DNA of 64,000 bases from Frondihabitans sp. PhB188. Lineage in GTDB: Bacteria > Actinomycetota > Actinomycetes > Actinomycetales > Microbacteriaceae. This document shows positions 1-8,088 of this stretch, piece after piece. The notes beneath the pieces were generated by a model. That model ran no database searches. It was not told the DNA's origin and was given only the letters and a program-made list of their open reading frames with translations. The translations under genes were made by a program, and so were the position numbers. The first letter of the stretch is position 1. Every line of letters starts with the position of its first letter. The stretch spans positions 62,001 through 126,000 of the forward strand of contig NZ_RJUO01000003.1 of NCBI RefSeq assembly GCF_003752365.1, in the 5' to 3' direction.

Positions 1-1094
1 TGCACGAGCTGCTTGGACAGCGCCGTGATCGCGAGCTTGTTGAAGGTGACGCGGCCCACGTTGTGCTGCTTGCCGCGGTCCTGGGCGCGACGCAGCGCCT
101 CGGCTACGAGCTGCGGCTGCACGACCATGCGCTCTCCGTCGATGTCGACCTCGACCGGCTCCGTCGGCACGATCTGACGGGAGCGGACCGCCCGGCGCAG
201 CAGGTCGGCCATGCGCGCCGAGCCCTTCAGCGCAGCGACGTCGGGCGCGTCGTCGATCGTCGCCTCGACGCCCGGGAAGAGCCCGCCGAGACTCGACAGC
301 ACGACCCCGCTCTCGCCGAGCGAGGGCAGGACCTGCTCGATGTAGCGCAGGAACGAGCGACTCGGCCCGACGACCAGGACTCCGGAGCCGCGGAGCCGCT
401 CCCGGTGCGAGTACAGCAGATAGGCCGCCCGGTGCAGGGCCACGGCGGTCTTGCCTGTTCCGGGGCCGCCCTGCACGACCAGGATGCCGTCGAGCTCGGA
501 GCGGATGATGCGGTCCTGCTCGCCCTGGATCGTCGCGACGATGTCGGTCATGCGGCCGGTGCGCTGCGCCGTGAGCGCGGCCATGAGAGCGCCCTCGCCC
601 TGCAGCTGCGCGTCTCCGCGGTCGAGGAGCGTCGGGTCGAAGACCTCGTCTTCGATGCGGGTGACCGCGCGTCCGCTCAGAGTGAGGTGGCGGCGAGCGC
701 GAGCACCCATCGGGGTCGCCGCCGTGGCCTGGTAGAACGCGCTCGCGCCCGGGACTCGCCAGTCGAGCAGGATCGGGTGGTGGTCGGTGTCGCGCAGCCC
801 CACGCGGCCGATGTACCGGAAGGCGCCGTCGCCGGCCGTGGGAGAGGTGGTCTCGTCGGGCTTCTCGAGCTCGAGCCGGCCGAAGGCCAGGCGATCGTCG
901 ACCTCGCTCAGCTGCGCGAGGGTGTCTTCGTAGAGGCGCGCGTAGGCGTCGCGCTCGCTGCGGCTCTGGTGGTTGCCGCCGACCATCTCGCGACGGGTCT
1001 CGACGAGCCTTGCTCGTGCCTCGTCTTTCAGGGTGTCGAGGCGCTCGTAGAGCGTCTGGACGTAGTCACGTTCACGGTCGAGTTCAGATGGCAA
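1..1094 (-). CDS. HelD/HelR-like RNA polymerase-recycling ATPase (C-terminus beyond window)
   Basis: UvrD/Rep-type helicase-fold ATPase of the HelD family, which in Gram-positives releases stalled RNA polymerase from DNA rather than unwinding DNA. The first 364 or so residues are visible; the rest lies left of the window. Residues 1-75 are charged and helical, fitting the antiparallel coiled-coil arm HelD inserts into RNA polymerase. A Walker A motif GGPGTGKTA lies near residue 213, preceded by the Q-motif-like segment around QGEQDRIIR. The start chosen is TTG at 1094, with GAGGAG about 10 nt upstream; an upstream in-frame GTG (1123) lacks a ribosome site. A TAGAAT -10-like hexamer lies at 1133-1128. 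Actinobacterial HelR homologues contribute to rifamycin tolerance, but I see no rifamycin-associated element upstream. Family is secure, subfamily inferred. Confidence 0.88.
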   Translation of the reverse strand, partial: MPSELDRERDYVQTLYERLDTLKDEARARLVETRREMVGGNHQSRSERDAYARLYEDTLAQLSEVDDRLAFGRLELEKPDETTSPTAGDGAFRYIGRVGLRDTDHHPILLDWRVPGASAFYQATAATPMGARARRHLTLSGRAVTRIEDEVFDPTLLDRGDAQLQGEGALMAALTAQRTGRMTDIVATIQGEQDRIIRSELDGILVVQGGPGTGKTAVALHRAAYLLYSHRERLRGSGVLVVGPSRSFLRYIEQVLPSLGESGVVLSSLGGLFPGVEATIDDAPDVAALKGSARMADLLRRAVRSRQIVPTEPVEVDIDGERMVVQPQLVAEALRRAQDRGKQHNVGRVTFNKLAITALSKQLV

Positions 1095-1187
1095 CGGGAT
1101 GGCACTCCTCGAGAAAGACAGCACACGATTCTAATCACTCGCCGGCTTCGAATCTGACGACAGGGGAAGCCGCCCCACGTGGAGGAC

Positions 1188-1248
1188 CCCGCCGAATGGG
1201 CACGGTCCCGCTGGAGAGTGCGAGGGGACGTGCCGAATCGGCGGGGCC
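1188..1248. repeat. Inverted-repeat element, GCCGATTCGGC family, copy 1
   Basis: A hairpin-forming element between the HelR-like gene and the aldo/keto reductase. The left arm reads CCCCGCCGAATGGGCAC and the right arm GTGCCGAATCGGCGGGG, matching at 15 of 17 positions. An inner GTCCC/GGGAC pair extends the stem. The exact palindrome GCCGAATCGGC is at 1232-1242. It lies downstream of the leftward reductase gene, so it could end that transcript. Related elements occur at 11525-11622 and 18107-18518. Confidence 0.8.
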
Positions 1249-1280
1249 AGAGGGTGCGAGCGGTCAGAACTCCTCGGGGG

Positions 1281-2123
1281 TCAGAACTCTTCGTGGGTCA
1301 GCGGATCGCCGTCCCAGAGGCGGCCGCGCTCGAGACCGGAGATGCGGGCGACCTCCTCGTCGGACAGCTCGAAGCCGAAGACGTCGAGGTTCTCGCGCTG
1401 GCGTCCGGCGTCGCCCGACTTGGGCAGCGGGACGGCGCCGAGCTGGACGTGCCAGCGGATGACGACCTGCGTCGGTGTCACGCCGTGAGCCGCCGCGACG
1501 TCGAGGATGACCTGCTCGGTGAGCAGCTCGGACTGCTTGCCGATCGGGCTCCAGCTCTCGGTCACGATGCCCAGGTCGGCGTGGACCGCCCGGAGCTCCG
1601 CCTGCGGGAAGTACGGGTGCAGCTCGACCTGGTTCACGGCCGGCACGACGCCGACCTCGTCGCGGACGCGCTCGAGGTGCTTCTTCGTGAAGTTGGAGAC
1701 GCCGATGCTGGTGACCAGCCCGTCGTCCTGCAGCTTCTTCAGGGCCTTGAACGACTCGACGTACTTGTCGATGCGCGGCAGCGGCCAGTGGATCAGGTAC
1801 AGGTCGACGTGCTCGAGGCCCAGGTTCGTCCGGGTCTCCTCGAAGCTCGCCAGCGCCTCCTCGTAGCCGTGGTGGCGGCCCGGGAGCTTCGACGTGACGA
1901 TGATCTCGTCGCGCGGCACGCCGGTCTCGCGGACGGCGCGCCCCACGGCGTCCTCGTTGCCGTAGTTGAGCGCCGTGTCGAGGATCCGGTAGCCGGTCTC
2001 GAGTCCGGAGAGCACGGCGGCCGTGCCCTCGTCGCCGTTGAGCTTGTAGGTGCCGAGTCCGACGGCGGGGAAGGCCGTCCCGTCGTTCAGCGCGAGGGTG
2101 GGAACCGCGATGGGCTCGGCCAC
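1281..2123 (-). CDS. Aldo/keto reductase (AKR5-like, 2,5-diketo-gluconate reductase type)
   Basis: NADPH-dependent cytosolic carbonyl reductase of 280 residues, the normal length for single-domain AKRs. The catalytic tetrad is intact: Asp49 and Tyr54 (DTALNYGNE), Lys79 (TSKLPG) and His112 (LIHWPLP). The cofactor-binding C-terminal segment PLPKSGDAGRQRENLDVF is also present. Translation starts at GTG 2123-2121, which overlaps the TAG of the upstream FKBP gene by one base (TAGTG), so the two are co-transcribed and probably translationally coupled. The 3' end is odd: a 17-bp unit starting at the stop codon is repeated just downstream (1264-1280 against 1281-1297). The physiological substrate cannot be told; detoxification of aldehydes or sugar ketones is typical of the family. 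Confidence 0.93.
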   Translation of the reverse strand: MAEPIAVPTLALNDGTAFPAVGLGTYKLNGDEGTAAVLSGLETGYRILDTALNYGNEDAVGRAVRETGVPRDEIIVTSKLPGRHHGYEEALASFEETRTNLGLEHVDLYLIHWPLPRIDKYVESFKALKKLQDDGLVTSIGVSNFTKKHLERVRDEVGVVPAVNQVELHPYFPQAELRAVHADLGIVTESWSPIGKQSELLTEQVILDVAAAHGVTPTQVVIRWHVQLGAVPLPKSGDAGRQRENLDVFGFELSDEEVARISGLERGRLWDGDPLTHEEF

Positions 2124-2497
2124 TAGCTGACGCCCAGAAGGTCGATGACGAAGATGAGGGTCTTGCCGCTGAGCGGGTGGCCTCCGCCGGCCGGGCCGTA
2201 GGCGAGGTGGGGCGGGAGCACGAGCTTGCGTCGGCCGCCGACCTTCATGCCGGGGATGCCCTCCTGCCAGCCGCGCACGAGAGCCGCGAGCGGGAAGTTG
2301 ATGGCCTCGCCGCGGCCCCACGACGAGTCGAACTCCTCGCCGGAGTCGTACTCGACGCCCACGTAGTGGACGTTGACGGTGGAGCCGGCGAGCGCCTCGG
2401 CGCCGTCGCCGACGGTGATGTCGGTGCTCTCGAGCTGCGAGGGGGCAGGGCCCTCCGGCGCGTCGATCTCGGGCTTGGTCGATGAGTCGTGAGTCAT
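2123..2497 (-). CDS. FKBP-type peptidyl-prolyl cis-trans isomerase
   Basis: Small cytosolic FKBP prolyl isomerase of 124 residues that assists protein folding. A disordered acidic N-terminus of about 25 residues is followed by one complete FKBP domain. Visible family landmarks are VNVHYVG, the FDSS strand, the VRGWQEGIPGMKVGG loop, the LPPHLAYG segment and the closing LIFVIDLL strand. Start ATG 2497 is chosen because the domain begins only about 25 residues later and no signal peptide is present. The stop TAG overlaps the GTG of the aldo/keto reductase. The pairing is probably operon convenience; no mechanistic link is evident. Confidence 0.93.
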   Translation of the reverse strand: MTHDSSTKPEIDAPEGPAPSQLESTDITVGDGAEALAGSTVNVHYVGVEYDSGEEFDSSWGRGEAINFPLAALVRGWQEGIPGMKVGGRRKLVLPPHLAYGPAGGGHPLSGKTLIFVIDLLGVS

Positions 2498-2705
2498 GCC
2501 ACCAGTCAAGCACCATCCGGCGACCGGCCGGAAACGGGCGACGGGCCGAGCGCCCGGTTCCTCCCTGCGAGGAGACGGATGCTCGGCCCATCGGAATCCG
2601 CACCGAGATCGAGTCATCGATGCGAACGCACGCAGGCTACGCCTGCGACACCCGTCGCGCAAACGCGATCGGACGGACGACGCGCGAATCCGTCAGAATG
2701 GACCC

Positions 2706-4022
2706 TTGACCACCACACCGCGCAAGACACTGTTCGTCGACATCTCGCCGCTCCGCGAGAGTCCCGCGTTCGCCCGACTCTGGATCGGCTCGTCGATCTC
2801 GGGCATCGGCGCGCAGCTCACCCTCGTCGCTGTCGGTCTCGAGATCTACGACATCACCCGGTCGACGTTCGCCGTCGCCCTCGTCGGCGTCATCTCGCTC
2901 GTGCCGATGATCGCGGCCGGCCTCTACGGCGGCATGCTGGCCGACGCGTTCGACCGGCGCCTCGTCGCGCTCCTCGCCGCCGTCGTCGCCTGGGTGACCA
3001 CGGCGGCCATCGCCCTGCACGCCTACCTCGGCCTCGAGAACGTCGGCCTGCTCTACCTGCTGACCACGATCGACGCCGTCGCGGCGACGATCATCACGAC
3101 GTCGAGGGCCGCGATCATCCCGCGGCTCCTGCCCGCGCGGCTTCTCCCCGGGGCCTCGGCGCTGAACGGAATCGGCACGGGCGTCCAGCTCACCGTCGGT
3201 CCGGCGCTCGCGGGAATCCTCGTGGCCGCCGCGGGTTTCCCGGCGACGTACACGGTCGACGTCGTGCTGTTCACGTTCGCCTTCCTCGGCATCCTGACGC
3301 TGCCGGCGATCCGGCCGGAGGGCGAGACGCAGCGGCCCGGACTGTCGTCGCTCATGTTCGGCGTGCGGTTCCTGCGTCGCTCCCCCAACATCCGGATGAC
3401 GTTCATCGTCGACATCATCGCCATGACCTTCGGCCAGCCTCGCGTGCTCTACCCCGTCGTCGGCGCCGTGCTGATCGGCGGCGGCGCGGTGACCGTCGGC
3501 GTGCTCACCGCCGCCTACGCCGTCGGAGCCCTGGTCTGCAGCGTCTTCTCGGGCCGGCTCGGGCAGGTCCGCAAGCAGGGCGCCGCCGTCAACTGGGCCA
3601 TCACGGCCTACGGCGCATGCATCCTCGCCTTCGGCGGCGCCCTGCTCGCCGCCCAGATCTCGGGCCCGCGCGGAGCCGGAGGCCTCACGGAGGACTTCTG
3701 GTCGGCCAACCTGCCGGCGCTCGCGTTCGCCGCACTGGCGCTCGCCGGCGCGGGCGCCGCGGACAACGTGTCGGCGATCTTCCGGTCGACGATCCTGCAG
3801 TCGGCCGCGCCCGACGCCATGCGCGGTCGCCTCCAGGGGATCTTCGTCGTCGTGGTGACCGGCGGGCCCCGCATCGGCGACCTGTTCGTCGGACTGCTCG
3901 CCGTGGCCGGGACCGTGTGGCCGCCCCTGCTCGGCGGAGCGCTCATCATCGCGCTCATCGGGCTGCTGGCGCGGGTGCAGCCGTCGTTCCGGCGGTACGA
4001 CGCGCTCGAACCGACCCCGTAG
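2706..4022 (+). CDS. MFS transporter, EntS/DHA3-like exporter
   Basis: Integral-membrane major facilitator of 438 residues with about 12 hydrophobic segments. It belongs to the MFS_3 group, which includes enterobactin exporter EntS and macrolide exporters. The loop after TM2 reads GGMLADAFDRR, the MFS motif-A region. The short N-terminus (KTLFVDISPLRESPAFARLWIGS) is typical of the group. The start is TTG 2706; no ATG is available in frame at a sensible place. It diverges from the FKBP/AKR pair with about 210 bp between starts. It probably exports a small amphiphile such as a siderophore or antibiotic; substrate unknown. It is followed by a strong bidirectional terminator. Confidence 0.88.
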   Translation: MTTTPRKTLFVDISPLRESPAFARLWIGSSISGIGAQLTLVAVGLEIYDITRSTFAVALVGVISLVPMIAAGLYGGMLADAFDRRLVALLAAVVAWVTTAAIALHAYLGLENVGLLYLLTTIDAVAATIITTSRAAIIPRLLPARLLPGASALNGIGTGVQLTVGPALAGILVAAAGFPATYTVDVVLFTFAFLGILTLPAIRPEGETQRPGLSSLMFGVRFLRRSPNIRMTFIVDIIAMTFGQPRVLYPVVGAVLIGGGAVTVGVLTAAYAVGALVCSVFSGRLGQVRKQGAAVNWAITAYGACILAFGGALLAAQISGPRGAGGLTEDFWSANLPALAFAALALAGAGAADNVSAIFRSTILQSAAPDAMRGRLQGIFVVVVTGGPRIGDLFVGLLAVAGTVWPPLLGGALIIALIGLLARVQPSFRRYDALEPTP

Positions 4023-4027
4023 CGCCG

Positions 4028-4094
4028 GGCTCGCCGGCGTCCCGTCGATCCTGCGCCACCGGAGCCGCTCGACGGGACGCGGCCGCGGCGAGCC
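4028..4094. terminator. Bidirectional intrinsic terminator-like nested hairpin
   Basis: Nested perfect inverted repeats between convergent genes. The inner stem is CGTCCCGTCGA (4038-4048) with TCGACGGGACG (4069-4079). The outer stem is GGCTCGCCG (4028-4036) with CGGCGAGCC (4086-4094). There is no U-tract, as is common in high-GC actinobacteria. Confidence 0.7.
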
Positions 4095-4100
4095 GCCGCC

Positions 4101-5267
4101 CTAGGGGCGGAGCGCCGCGCGTTCCGCGGCGACCGCCGCCAGGAGCTCCTGCTCGTCGGCCTGGGCGGCCGCTCGCGCCGCCGGGGCATGCGCCATCGAC
4201 AGGATCTTCTGCCGGGTCGAGGCCAGGCGGGTGGCATCGGAGACGAACGCCCGCATCGCCGGACCGACGCCGTTGTACTTCGCCCAGCGGAGGGCCCGGC
4301 GCCGCGCCGGTCCGCTCGACAGCATCGCCACCTCGTCGCGGTCGAACCAGCCGACGGCGGCGTACTCCGCCAGGCGCAGGCGGGTGACGCGGCGCTCGAG
4401 GTGGCGGAGCACGAAGACGAGGGCGACGCAGGCGAGGAAGATCGGCACCTGCACGAGCACGTAGTACGTGAAGAAGCGGTCGCCGACGACGACGAGGGCG
4501 CCGTTCCAGAGGGCGTGCAGCAGCATCGCCGGGATGAGGCCGAGCACGAAGTAGCCGATCGCTCCGGCCGCGCCGGTGCGGCGAGCGGCCAGCCCGAGCG
4601 CGAAGCCCGTGCACGCCGTGTAGATGATGTGGCCGAACGGCGCCATCAGGGCCCGCACGACGAAGACCCCGGCGAGGCTCTCGCCGCCGTAGGCCTGATC
4701 GACGGCCTGCACGGAGAAGTACTGGATGTTCTCGACGAACGCGAAGCCCGCCGCCACGGTCGCGGCGTAGACCACGCCGTCGACCGGGCCGTCGAAGTGC
4801 TTGCGGAAGATCCAGAGGATCAGCAGCACGCCGAACCCCTTCGCCGTCTCTTCGACGACTGGTGCCTGCACGACCGCGCCGAGCACGTCGGCCGCGTCGC
4901 TCTGACCGCCGCCGAACACGCTCTGCACCGTCTGCACGGCGAAGTCGAAGAGCAGGGCCGCGCCGACCGACACGGCGGCTCCCCAGAAGAACGCGAACAC
5001 GAGGGTGATGCGCGGCTCGGGCTCCCAGCGGTCGACGAGCCACACGCCGAACAGCACGATCACCAGCGGGACCGCCGCGAGCAGCAGGCCGATGACGAGC
5101 ACCTGCGTCGGCAGGACCTGCACGAAGTAGAAGAACACGGCGACCGCGAAGCAGGCGACCACCACGAAGGCGACCGCGACGGCAGCGAAGTTGGCCGACG
5201 GCCGACGGCGGGTCAGCACCGTCGGAACGGGCACCCAGGCGTCGCGGTCGGGAGGCGCCTCTGTCAT
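4101..5267 (-). CDS. prsW: PrsW-family intramembrane metalloprotease
   Basis: Polytopic membrane protease-like protein of 388 residues. In Bacillus PrsW cuts an anti-sigma factor; actinobacterial homologues are mostly uncharacterised. Family motifs are intact: EETAK at 139-143 (the EExxK motif), FAFVENIQY around 175-183, His213 in GHIIYTACTG, and HALWN near 245. About eight hydrophobic segments occupy residues 27-295. The C-terminal 90 residues are soluble and basic. ATG 5267 is the first start of the homologous region. It diverges from the BrkB-like gene with only 33 bp between starts, so promoters must overlap. No anti-sigma/sigma pair is adjacent, so the target is unknown. Confidence 0.88.
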   Translation of the reverse strand: MTEAPPDRDAWVPVPTVLTRRRPSANFAAVAVAFVVVACFAVAVFFYFVQVLPTQVLVIGLLLAAVPLVIVLFGVWLVDRWEPEPRITLVFAFFWGAAVSVGAALLFDFAVQTVQSVFGGGQSDAADVLGAVVQAPVVEETAKGFGVLLILWIFRKHFDGPVDGVVYAATVAAGFAFVENIQYFSVQAVDQAYGGESLAGVFVVRALMAPFGHIIYTACTGFALGLAARRTGAAGAIGYFVLGLIPAMLLHALWNGALVVVGDRFFTYYVLVQVPIFLACVALVFVLRHLERRVTRLRLAEYAAVGWFDRDEVAMLSSGPARRRALRWAKYNGVGPAMRAFVSDATRLASTRQKILSMAHAPAARAAAQADEQELLAAVAAERAALRP

Positions 5268-5300
5268 AGGAGGAGCGTACCGGCCCGGTATCCTCGGGGT

Positions 5301-6482
5301 ATGACAGGACGAGCACTCGAGCCCGTCCTCGCGCTGCTGCGGCTGCTGGCCTCGCCCTTCGTGAAGGCCTGGAACGCCTGGCTCGTCGTCGGCCCCGACG
5401 ACCCGATCCCGTGGCGCTACGCCCTGCGCCGCACCTACCACGGCTTCCTCCGGCACCGGACGGTCGATGCCGGCGCAGCGCTCGCGTTCTTCTCGACCCT
5501 GGCGATCCTGCCCGGCGCCCTCGCGGTCGTGTCGGCCGCGTCGCTCGGCCAGAGCGACGGCGATGCGGTCGACGACATCCTCGAGATCGCGCGTCTCGCG
5601 ATCGGGCCGAACGCGGCCTCGGCGCTCCGGTCGCCGCTGATCTCGCTGCTCAGCCTGTCGAGCCCCGGCGTGACCCTCGGTGTCGGCCTGGTGCTGACGC
5701 TGTGGGCGCTGTCGGGCTACAGCTCGGCATTCGGGCGCGCGATGAACACGATCTACGACGTGCAGGAGGGACGGCGCTTCTTCCGGTTCCGGGCGCAGAT
5801 GCTGCTGCTGTCGGCCGTTCTGATGGTGCTGTACGCGGGTATCGCCGCGATCCTGCTCATCACTCCGACGATCGCCGAAGCCGTCGGGTCGCAGCTCCGC
5901 ATCGGGTTCCTGCTCGTTCCGCTCTGGAACGTGCTCAAGTGGCCGGTGCTGGTCGGGCTCGTGGTGCTGTCGGTCGCGCTGCTGTACTACTTCACGCCGA
6001 CGATCAAGCATCCGCGCGTGCGCTGGGTCTCGTACGGCGCGCTGCTCGCCATCGGCGGCTGGGGCCTGTCGACGGCGGGCTTCGCGATCTACGTGACGAC
6101 CTTCACCAAGTACGACCGGGTCTACGGGGTGCTCGGCGGCGCGGTCGTCGTGCTGGTCTACGCGTTCATCTCGAACTTCGTGCTGGTGCTGGGCGGCGAG
6201 CTCGACTCGCAGATCATCCGGGTGCGCTACCTGCAGTCGGGCGTCGAGGCGGAGGGTCTGATCCCGCTGCCGATGCGCGACAGCAAGCGCAACCTGGCGC
6301 TCGCCCGGCACAACTCGCTCGACATGGTCGACGGGCGCACGATGCGCCTGAAGGCGGTGCGCCTCTACGGCGAGCCGACCCTCGACGAGCTGGGGCGGCC
6401 GCACATCCGGCCGCGCTTCCAGGTGCACGAGAGCCGCGGCCACATCGAGATCGACGACCAGGACCTCGACGACCGCTCGTAG
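5301..6482 (+). CDS. YihY/BrkB family inner-membrane protein
   Basis: Membrane protein of 393 residues of the YihY/BrkB (virulence factor BrkB, formerly 'RNase BN') family. Six hydrophobic segments span about residues 55-310. Characteristic stretches are GAALAFFSTLAILPG, LWALSGYSSAFGRAMNTIYDV, YYFTPTIKHPRVRW and the LGGELD end of the last helix. The C-terminal 85 residues are hydrophilic and end acidic. The family is implicated in envelope transport, with no firm biochemical role. ATG 5301 is used; it diverges from the PrsW-like gene. Confidence 0.9.
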   Translation: MTGRALEPVLALLRLLASPFVKAWNAWLVVGPDDPIPWRYALRRTYHGFLRHRTVDAGAALAFFSTLAILPGALAVVSAASLGQSDGDAVDDILEIARLAIGPNAASALRSPLISLLSLSSPGVTLGVGLVLTLWALSGYSSAFGRAMNTIYDVQEGRRFFRFRAQMLLLSAVLMVLYAGIAAILLITPTIAEAVGSQLRIGFLLVPLWNVLKWPVLVGLVVLSVALLYYFTPTIKHPRVRWVSYGALLAIGGWGLSTAGFAIYVTTFTKYDRVYGVLGGAVVVLVYAFISNFVLVLGGELDSQIIRVRYLQSGVEAEGLIPLPMRDSKRNLALARHNSLDMVDGRTMRLKAVRLYGEPTLDELGRPHIRPRFQVHESRGHIEIDDQDLDDRS

Positions 6483-6541
6483 GCTTCCGCGCCTCGCGGC
6501 AGTGTCGTCTGACAAGCGCCAGGGCGCAGGAACTGGCCGCC

Positions 6542-7945
6542 CTACCTCGGCGTCACCGCGATCGCACGCCAGGTCGCCGGCGTGCCCAGCGTCCGCAGCC
6601 CGACGAGGCCGCTCGTCGCCGCGCAGCCGGTGTCGGCGGCCGTCGACCTGGTCAGCACGCTGCCGGTCTTGAGCTGCGCCGTCGCCGAGATCGTGCAGCC
6701 GACGGCCTCGACGGTCACGTGGTACCAGGTGCTCGCTCCGAGAGTCGCGGGGAGCGGGTCGGTATCGAGCACCGTCGCGGTGCCCGACGCGATGCGCGTG
6801 ATGCTGAGGTTCGTCGACGACAGGTTGACGTAGTAGCCGGCGACGTTGTTGAGGCCGCTGGAGGCGCCGCTCGCCCGCACCAGGAACCCCGCGCCCGTCG
6901 TCGCGGTCGGAGCCGACGTCATCAGGACGTCGCCCGTCAGCGAGTAGTTGCCCCAGGTCGACGTGCCCGTCAGGGCCTTCGCCCCGGCTGTCGAGCTGGA
7001 GTTCGCGTAGGTCTCGTTGCCGGTATTCGTGGACCAGGTGCCGCCGTAGGTGCTCCAGCCGGACGTCGCGGCAGTCGTTGCGCCGAACTGCGACAGGTAC
7101 GGGGCGATCGCCGTCGAGGTCGTGCCGCCGGAGGTCGCTGTGATGTTGCGCCAGCTCGCACCGCTGCCGAACTCGCGCACCCCGATGGCGCCGGCGGTCG
7201 GACAGCCGGCGTCGGTGTAGGTGGCGCTCGTGACGGGCCCGGTGCCGAGGAGCTGGCCGAGGGGCTGCATCGTGTAGGTGAAGACGCAGCCGACCGCCTG
7301 GATCGTGACGTGGTACCAGGTGCCCGCCGCCACGGTCCCGGCCGTCGACTTGAGCGCCGTGTACGAGTTGTTCTCGCGGCCGAGCGTCATCGAGCCGGAC
7401 GTGTAGAGCCCCAGGTAGTAGCCGTTCAGGGTGTCGTTGCCGACGCCGGGACCCTGGACGCGGAACAGCAGGCCGGCCTGCGAGCCCGAGTTGATCTTGA
7501 CGTCGCCCTGGAGCGTGTAGTCGGTCCAGCTCGTCTGGCCGGTCACGGCCTTCGGGCCGTTGGCCGCGGACGACGACTCGGTGTAGGTCGAGCCGGAGGT
7601 GGCGGACGCCGTGGCCCAGGTGCCGGAGTAGTCGTTCCAGCCGCTGTCGCCGCCGTCCCACGTGTCGTTGTAGGGCAGGACGCCGCCGGAGGGGCTGAAG
7701 TTCGGCGCGGTGCCGACGGTGTTCGAGGTGGTGCCGACCGTCGCGGTGAAGCCCGACGACGTGCCCGGAGCGAGCTCGGCGGTGAGGGCGACCGCCGCCA
7801 GCAGGAGGACGCCGACACCGGCGACGACCCGTCGGCGACGCAGCTGCGCAGAGACCCAGGTGCGGGCGCGATGAGGAGCGGGGGCTTGCCCCGTGGCGTC
7901 CGCCGGCTGGTTCGTCCGGTCGGACGCGGTCTCCTGAACAGACAC
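6542..7945 (-). CDS. Exported surface protein with two concanavalin/LamG-like repeats
   Basis: Protein of 467 residues. A cytoplasmic basic N-terminus of about 38 residues is followed by a hydrophobic segment (about 42-60). After it comes the pattern SSGFTATVGTTSNTVGTA, which resembles the post-cleavage region of SipW/TasA-type exported proteins in actinobacteria. Residues 90-280 and 281-467 are two homologous Ser/Thr/Gly-rich beta domains. Each has a YSGTW/YGGTW strand, an 'ASTWYHVTVEAVGC' type strand and a closing WR(N/A)I strand, as in DUF1080/LamG-type lectin folds. No catalytic residues are recognisable. GTG 7945 has AGGAAAG upstream. A carbohydrate-binding or adhesive role is inferred. 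No sorting signal is seen at the C-terminus. Confidence 0.75.
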   Translation of the reverse strand: MSVQETASDRTNQPADATGQAPAPHRARTWVSAQLRRRRVVAGVGVLLLAAVALTAELAPGTSSGFTATVGTTSNTVGTAPNFSPSGGVLPYNDTWDGGDSGWNDYSGTWATASATSGSTYTESSSAANGPKAVTGQTSWTDYTLQGDVKINSGSQAGLLFRVQGPGVGNDTLNGYYLGLYTSGSMTLGRENNSYTALKSTAGTVAAGTWYHVTIQAVGCVFTYTMQPLGQLLGTGPVTSATYTDAGCPTAGAIGVREFGSGASWRNITATSGGTTSTAIAPYLSQFGATTAATSGWSTYGGTWSTNTGNETYANSSSTAGAKALTGTSTWGNYSLTGDVLMTSAPTATTGAGFLVRASGASSGLNNVAGYYVNLSSTNLSITRIASGTATVLDTDPLPATLGASTWYHVTVEAVGCTISATAQLKTGSVLTRSTAADTGCAATSGLVGLRTLGTPATWRAIAVTPR

Positions 7946-8088
7946 GCGCTCGCTCTTTCCTGGGGGTGGGTGGTGATGCCAGACCAGGTGGTGCAGCGCC
8001 GAGTCTACCGGGACAGGTGTCGAGCGCCTCAGCCCTGCGCGGGTGTCAGACCGGACCGCCTCGGGGAGCGCCGGTTAGTCTCGACGGC

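Noticed and set aside
1095-1187. Rifamycin-associated element upstream of the HelR-like gene
   Set aside because: No inverted GGGGCTTGC-type element is present; only a loose GGGGAAGCCGCCCC is seen.
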